From positions 1,488,001 to 1,552,000 of the forward strand of contig JAHLEZ010000010.1 in assembly GCA_020726505.1 (NCBI GenBank): a DNA stretch of 64,000 nt, written 5' to 3'. Shown here one piece after another: positions 58,648 through 64,000 of the stretch (position 1 is the first letter of the stretch; every line of letters starts with the position of its first letter). The DNA is from Leptodontidium sp. MPI-SDFR-AT-0119. Its lineage: Eukaryota; Ascomycota; Leotiomycetes; Helotiales; Leptodontidiaceae. The notes below the pieces were generated by a model. That model had not been told where the DNA came from, made no database searches, and saw only the letters and a program-made list of their open reading frames with translations. The position numbers and the translations under genes were made by a program.

Positions 58648-59510
58648 GCTGCTCTTGTTTTAGGTCGGATCAAAGCAAAGAGGTTGGGATGTGTTTGGCG
58701 GCCCGTAAAATATCTGGTTCCTTTGGCCCCCAACCCAGCCAGATAAGAGAGGGGGGAGATGAGAGGAAAGTTATTCATAGAATTTGATTTTTGCTCTCAT
58801 GTCATCCTTTTGTGGGCAAATGTCTGATGTATCCCATCATCTCTCATCAAACTAACTCCACCACTTCACGACGTTACCATGAAGCCCAGCACTTGACTGT
58901 AAATATAAGGTTCTTGACAAGCAGGAAGCGAATATGCCAAGGAGGGGGGGGGGGGGGGGACAGGCGAGACAGGTCAGATTACGCAAACAATAAACACCAC
59001 AAATCCGGTCAGCAATTGCTTTTTCATCGCCCAGGTGATCTGATTCTGACTCTCTCGCCCGCCTCGCCCGGAGTGGATATTGCCCACCACCGATGCTGGG
59101 GCAAATGGGGGGTTCCTGAATGGTGGGGTAGCGCGGATACGTGCATTAGCTGGACCTGCGCAGAGGCGGGGGACGCGGGGGTGGATGATCCTGCTCGTGT
59201 TGAACCAATGGGAAGGTCATTACCCCACCAGGGCGAGCGATGTCGGTTTTCTGATTGAATTTGCCCTGCGGTGCACTTGTTGTATGTAGGACGAGGAATT
59301 CTTCCGTACTGGCTTGGTTTGTGCTTCTTCGTTGTCTTCCTTCCTTTCTTCCTCTCCTTCTCTTGTCTTATACTTCTCTTTGTTGAGGTAACTAACTCAC
59401 TTACACTTCCAAGTCCTCACTTACAAGCTACTTTACACTCTCATCACCTACCTACCTAACAAACCCACATCGAATTGTCCCATCACCTTACCCCTCACTC
59501 ACTTGCTACC
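58648..59510. promoter_or_regulatory. Intergenic region with G16 tract and 5' leader of the PGDH gene
   Basis: 863 bp. A run of 16 G occupies 58944–58959. Closer to the gene, a CT-rich stretch (about 59320–59385) and ACCTACCTAAC-like leader precede the ATG. No separate gene is recognised. Confidence 0.5.
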
Positions 59511-61229
59511 ATGGCCCCCTCGGCCACATCCCCCTACTCAACAAGCATGCCCTCAACACCACGTCCCAAGATCCTCATCCCAGAGAAAGTCTCTCCCGAC
59601 GGCCTCGCCCTCCTCTCCCCCCACTTCGAGATCCACCAGCCCAAGAACCTCTCCGCGTCCGACCTCCTCGCCCAGATCCCAACCTACGACGCCCTCATAA
59701 TCCGCTCCGAGACAAAAGTCACAGCCGAAGTTCTCGCCGCAGCTACGCATCTCAAAGTCGTAGCTCGGGCCGGGGTGGGCGTCGATAATGTCGATGTCGA
59801 CGCTGCGACCAGCCATGGCATCATCGTGGTGAATTCCCCGAGTGGGAATATCGTTGCTGCGGCGGAACATACGATTGCCTTGCTCATGGCTGTAGCGAGG
59901 AACGTGCCTGGTGGAGATAGGAGTTTGAGGAATGGCGGCTGGGAGAGGAGTAAACTCGTCGGTACAGAAGTGGGAGGGAAGACATTGGGGATCATTGGGC
60001 TTGGGAAAGTTGGGTTGAAGGTTGCTCGTATGGGAGTTGGGCTTGGGATGAAAGTTGTCGCTATGGACCCCTACGCTTCTCCAGAAATAGCAGCTTCAGC
60101 GTCCGTCAAGCTCGTTGGGACTTTGGGAGAATTACTCCCCATTGTCGATTTCCTGACCATACATACCCCGCTTATAGCTTCGACGCTTGATCTCATCAGT
60201 ACAGAGGAGTTCAAGACGATGAAGAAAACAGCTAAGATCCTCAACGTGGCTCGTGGTGGTGTTTACAACGAACAAGCTCTCTTCGACGCTCTGGAAGCTG
60301 GAACTATCGCCGGTGCTGGTCTGGATGTCTTTACATCCGAACCCCCATCCCCAGGCTCAGCAGCCGAAGCCCTCTGCAGACACCAGAAAGTAGTAGCTAC
60401 GCCTCATCTAGGAGCAAGCACAGTCGAAGCACAAGAGAACGTCTCCATGGACGTCTGCGCCCAAGTCCTCTCCATCCTCCAAGGCGGCCTCCCCACTAGC
60501 GCCGTAAACGCACCTCTGATCCTCCCAGAAGAATACCGCAAACTGCAACCGTTCGTGCGTCTCGTGGAGAAAATGGGCGGGTTATACACCCAGCACTATT
60601 CTCGCAAAGGCACGGGAAGCGGGAGTGTAGGCGGTAAGACTTTCGAGCTTGTCTACGAGGGTGAATTGGCGAGTATAAGTAATACCCGTCCGTTATTCGC
60701 TGCGCTCGTCAAAGGACTCACATCATCTATCTCGGACTCTGGTGGAAGAGATGTGAATATCGTTAATGCAGCTCTCATCGCTAAAGAGAAAGGGATTCGC
60801 ATCAACGAGACGCATAATCGCGAGTCCAAAGACCTGGTCTACGCCTCGCTGGTGAAGTTACGCACGGGTGGGGCCGAAGGGCAGGTCATCGAGGGTTTTG
60901 TGAGCGGAAAGGGCATTTTCATCAGCAGACTTGATAGGTTCAATACGTCGTTTGTGCCAGAGGGGACCTTGATCGTGCTGCATAATTATGATGAACCGGG
61001 CAAGATTGGAGGTGTGGGTGGGATTCTTGGGAAGGCGGGCATTAATATTCGGTTTATGAGCGTGGCGGCTTTGGACGGACCTGTTGGTGAAGAAGATAGA
61101 GAGGAGAAGAAGGGGAGTAATGAGGCATTGATGATTCTTGGGATTGAGGGTCCGGCTGTTGGAAAGGAGGTTGAGAGTGAGTTAAGAGCGCAGGGTGGTA
61201 TTCTGGATGTTAGTGTTGTGAGGCTTTGA
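59511..61229 (+). CDS. D-3-phosphoglycerate dehydrogenase (SerA type)
   Basis: Intronless, 572 residues. Catalyses the first committed step of serine synthesis: NAD-dependent oxidation of 3-phosphoglycerate to 3-phosphohydroxypyruvate, in the cytosol. The NAD-binding GLGKVG is at about 163–168. The catalytic trio is R248 (NVARGG), E277 (TSEPP) and H299 (TPHLGAST), at the usual spacing. An intervening ASB-like domain follows, and a C-terminal ACT domain starts near FVPEGTLIVLHNYDEPGKIGGVG and ends with the protein. It is the long, serine-sensing form. The ATG at 59511 has strong context (CTACCATGG); an in-frame ATG 36 nt upstream is weaker. Confidence 0.96.
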   Translation: MAPSATSPYSTSMPSTPRPKILIPEKVSPDGLALLSPHFEIHQPKNLSASDLLAQIPTYDALIIRSETKVTAEVLAAATHLKVVARAGVGVDNVDVDAATSHGIIVVNSPSGNIVAAAEHTIALLMAVARNVPGGDRSLRNGGWERSKLVGTEVGGKTLGIIGLGKVGLKVARMGVGLGMKVVAMDPYASPEIAASASVKLVGTLGELLPIVDFLTIHTPLIASTLDLISTEEFKTMKKTAKILNVARGGVYNEQALFDALEAGTIAGAGLDVFTSEPPSPGSAAEALCRHQKVVATPHLGASTVEAQENVSMDVCAQVLSILQGGLPTSAVNAPLILPEEYRKLQPFVRLVEKMGGLYTQHYSRKGTGSGSVGGKTFELVYEGELASISNTRPLFAALVKGLTSSISDSGGRDVNIVNAALIAKEKGIRINETHNRESKDLVYASLVKLRTGGAEGQVIEGFVSGKGIFISRLDRFNTSFVPEGTLIVLHNYDEPGKIGGVGGILGKAGINIRFMSVAALDGPVGEEDREEKKGSNEALMILGIEGPAVGKEVESELRAQGGILDVSVVRL

Positions 61230-63433
61230 ATTATTTTCTTGGATGTGTTAGTGTTGTCTTTGTTTTTTGGACGAAAAAAGGCGAACAAGTAGTCTGCGGT
61301 CAACAGTTCTTTTTATGTTTCATTAGTACGGACTTTGAGGGGTGTTTGAGGAATTGTCCAGAGAAAAGACAAAAGGGGGGGGAGGGGAAGCGAGGCAAAA
61401 GGCTTGCTGATCTAATTTCCTTCGGAGTTAGTACATCTGCAACGTCGCTCAATCTGGAGCGAAAAGGGATACCTTACATCGTACTTAGATAGCATTCAAC
61501 TGCAAGTCTAGAGCGGAGCAATAGCATGAAAAATTTAAAAGCTTTGAAGCCCTCTTCTCGCACTCGTTCTAAAGCACCCACCGCAGAGCGGACCCAGAAA
61601 AGTACCCCTCATTTCCACGTGATACACACATAACTCATTTCCAACAATTCTGCAGCTTTATTGTACTAGAATAAGAAGTGACGATCTTTGTGCTCACCGT
61701 TACACCATGTCACGTTGAGTGTGGCGTTATTCTAGAAGCTCTTCTCTCAGTCTCTCGCGCCTATCATCTCCTTCCACGTCTGCAATGTTGGTACGCGTGA
61801 CATCGTCAACTTCGTGCTATGTGCATGTCAACATCATCATTTCCCCTCATTTCTCGTTCTCTGTACTGTATATTTGTATACTCTCTTCCTCTTCTTCCTT
61901 TTCCTTCTCTTCCTCTCTCGCTTCCGCCCACGTACGGTTTCCCCGGCTTCCTCTAACCTTACCATCCCATCTCAACATCCAAGCACTTCTCTCTTCCCCT
62001 CCCTCCCCCTCACCCTCTCCAACAGCAAAATCCAATACGATACACCACGCCATTCATCATGTTTCCCAATTCCCCCTCCGCCTCCCTGCTTCCCAAACCT
62101 CATCTCCCTCAACAACATCTCACCGCATCGAAACACTCTCACTCCCAATCCTCATCTCCCCCATCTCCCTCTCCATCCAAGACCTCCCCCTCTCCCTCTC
62201 CAATCGAACTTATCATCCACACACCAGCCACACTAACCACGACAACAGACCAGCTCGGCCGCAAATCATCATCAAAAGGCAAGAGGAGGAAGGAGAGGAA
62301 CGAGAGGAGGAGGGGAAAAGTGGGAGTGCCGAATGAATTCTGGATATGCTGTTGTTCGTATGTGCCTGGGAGGGATTTGTCTGTGCGTGCTGTTTTTTAA
62401 TGGTTTATTTCCCGTTTGGGGGCGGTGGCATGGATGGCATGGGATGGGATGGCGTTCTCCTCTTTCCAACTCTACGCGCTTTGCTTGTGAAAACATGGGA
62501 GAAGTGCTCCTGGCGTGGCAGTTTCTTAATCCTCATCCTCAGAACTCATTCACCCGACGATCCCCCCTGCTCCAGGTGGTACCTGCTCACTCATTTGCAC
62601 ATTTTCCATTCCTCTCCATCTCCATTTCAATCTTCCGTCACAAAATAATCCCTACACACAGCGAATGCCCTACATACTACTAATACAATATTTGTGCTAA
62701 GATTTTCATAACTAAAACAGTGCGGAACCATAAACATACCCGAGGTCTGAGAAATGTACTGGCTGTACTGAGTGGAGGAGGCAGGTGTGATTGGATTACT
62801 TCGAATGCAGTGAGATGCTAAGGCTTAGTGTATATCACTCAGATATCTCCTTTTTCTTGGGGGGTACCAGGTCCCTCGTACCTTCCGGTTGTATCTATGT
62901 GACTACAGAGCCACTAGACTCCAAATTACTTCTTCCGAATTTAGGGCGTTCCGCGATTTTGCTTAAGGATGCCGCTTTATTATAGCAATAGTGGAGCTTG
63001 ACAACACCCAGCGCTGAGCCGTAAGCATGAATCTTTACACAAGCGTTGAATTAAGAGTAGGAAATTGTTACACGTTGGTTGGACTGTTTCTACGGCGTCG
63101 ATGTGCCAATGTGACCCCTCCAATTTACTTCTTGGCTCAAGTGTTTGTCCACAAGCGATCCATTCTAGCTGTTCAACTGATTGTTCATTTAACCCTGTTG
63201 CAGTAAAATTTTCTTGTCGAGGCAGTTACGGGCAGCTAGTTCTGCCATAGGACAGAGCCCTCTCTTTGGGGACTGCCAAGATACGCGTTCTGTATGATGG
63301 GAATTCTTAGTCGGCGCAGAGACAAAGCCCAGGCGAAGGAAAACGTGGAAGCAGAGCGATGGGCCACGGCTTGTACGCACATTGATCGATCTACGGCATT
63401 GTACCTCCATATTCATTGATTTTCATAACTAGC
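61230..63433. other. Intergenic region with pyrimidine-rich tract; doubtful small ORF
   Basis: 2.2 kb between convergent genes. A CTCTTCC-type pyrimidine tract runs from about 61880 to 61920, preceded by TATATTTGTATA. From 62059 an open frame of 113 codons starts MFPNSPSAS and is Ser/Pro-rich, then basic (KGKRRKERNERRRGK). Overlapping frames are equally open, so I regard a gene here as unlikely but possible. Confidence 0.3.
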
Positions 63434-64000
63434 CTAAGACTCGTGGATAGTCGCTACTTTGCCATTACACCCTGAAACCACCGACACCTCTTCAAGCTGT
63501 TCGCCTTTAGCGTTGCCATGCCTTTGAAGCCTTGGTGTGACCGTGAATTCCAAATCCTCACGTTCCTGTGCCAATTTTGACTTCTTCTCTGGATCCGACT
63601 CCGTTGAGCCCAGCAGAATCATGCGTATGCGGCAACGATGCGTGCAGAGGACGATCCACATGTGAACCGCCGCCGTGAGGAACTCTATCATATCTTGCTT
63701 TCGTTTATTTGTCAGATCAACAAAGGCATCTACTGTTTCCAGGAAACGCCGATGGAAATGCGGCTGGTGCTTGACGAACGAGTGTCTCAGTGCGTTGTAC
63801 GGTGACGACGGTTTTGTGAGCGAGTCCAGAGCCGCTTCACAAGTGTCATATCGATATTTCTCAGACAACTCGTCGGGTATGGGCCATTGGTATACGTCGC
63901 TGGTTTCATTGTCATCTGGGGATATTTGTCAGTGGACTTCCAGTTCGATTTTTCCTATGAGCATATACCTGATGGAAATGAATCGCTCCAGACCTCTTCG
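63434..64000 (-). CDS. Unidentified protein, 3' part only (runs off right edge)
   Basis: Two exon parts are visible on the minus strand, 63969 to beyond 64000 and 63434–63915, joined in phase by a 53-nt GTATATG…CCCAG intron. About 171 C-terminal residues are seen. They start EEVWSDSFPS, continue with VYQWPIPDELSEKYRYDTCE, and contain a His/Arg-rich helical stretch (HSFVKHQPHFHRRFLETVDA) and a Cys-containing segment, VLCTHRCRIRM. No domain is recognised. The charged helices would fit the C-terminal part of a fungal regulator, but that is a guess. Confidence 0.65.

Noticed and set aside
61719..62400. Overlapping Ser/Pro-rich open frames after the PGDH gene
   Set aside because: All frames are open because the strand is pyrimidine-rich and stop-poor. 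No domain, signal peptide or splice logic supports one of them.

Overview
The window is nuclear DNA from a filamentous ascomycete (Pezizomycotina). The gene content fits Leotiomycetes or a relative, but that placement is an inference. The evidence is short GT–AG introns (about 45–190 nt), two Zn2Cys6 regulators, a LaeA-like methyltransferase, a fungal P450, a DFG5-type cell-wall enzyme, a PhiA-like wall protein and a giant DUF3638 protein. Exon joins were made by eye from reading frame, GT/AG sites and phase. For every complete spliced model except the SDR gene, the exon lengths sum to a multiple of three.

Left part (1–15.6 kb): a Zn2Cys6 factor running off the left edge faces a DUF2264 protein across 393 bp. 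A second Zn2Cys6 factor faces a GT1 glycosyltransferase. After a small 73-aa gene, a LaeA-like methyltransferase and a cytochrome P450 share a 455-bp divergent promoter. Regulators, glycosyltransferase, methyltransferase and P450 look like metabolite-tailoring genes, but no backbone synthase is present.

Middle (16–41.6 kb): a GPI-anchored GH76 DFG5/DCW1 enzyme and a FLC/TRP-like flavin carrier, both of the cell wall/secretory system, diverge from a long 2.2-kb region. Next come an SDR gene broken by one extra C, a 2.3-kb gene-free stretch with a candidate mini-transposon, and an 11-kb gene of 15 exons encoding a 3201-aa DUF6606/DUF3638/DUF3645 protein with helicase-like motifs. A PhiA-like secreted protein and a glutathione S-transferase follow.

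Right part (41.6–64 kb): an eroded region with a YWTD beta-propeller relic, a secreted EEP-phosphatase/jacalin fusion, a peroxisomal D-amino-acid oxidase, a Ser/Pro-rich fungal protein, then an amidoligase and a DUF1479 protein in tandem, facing an UNC-93-like transporter. D-3-phosphoglycerate dehydrogenase is the clearest primary-metabolism gene. An unidentified gene runs off the right edge. I saw no tRNA, rRNA or CRISPR.
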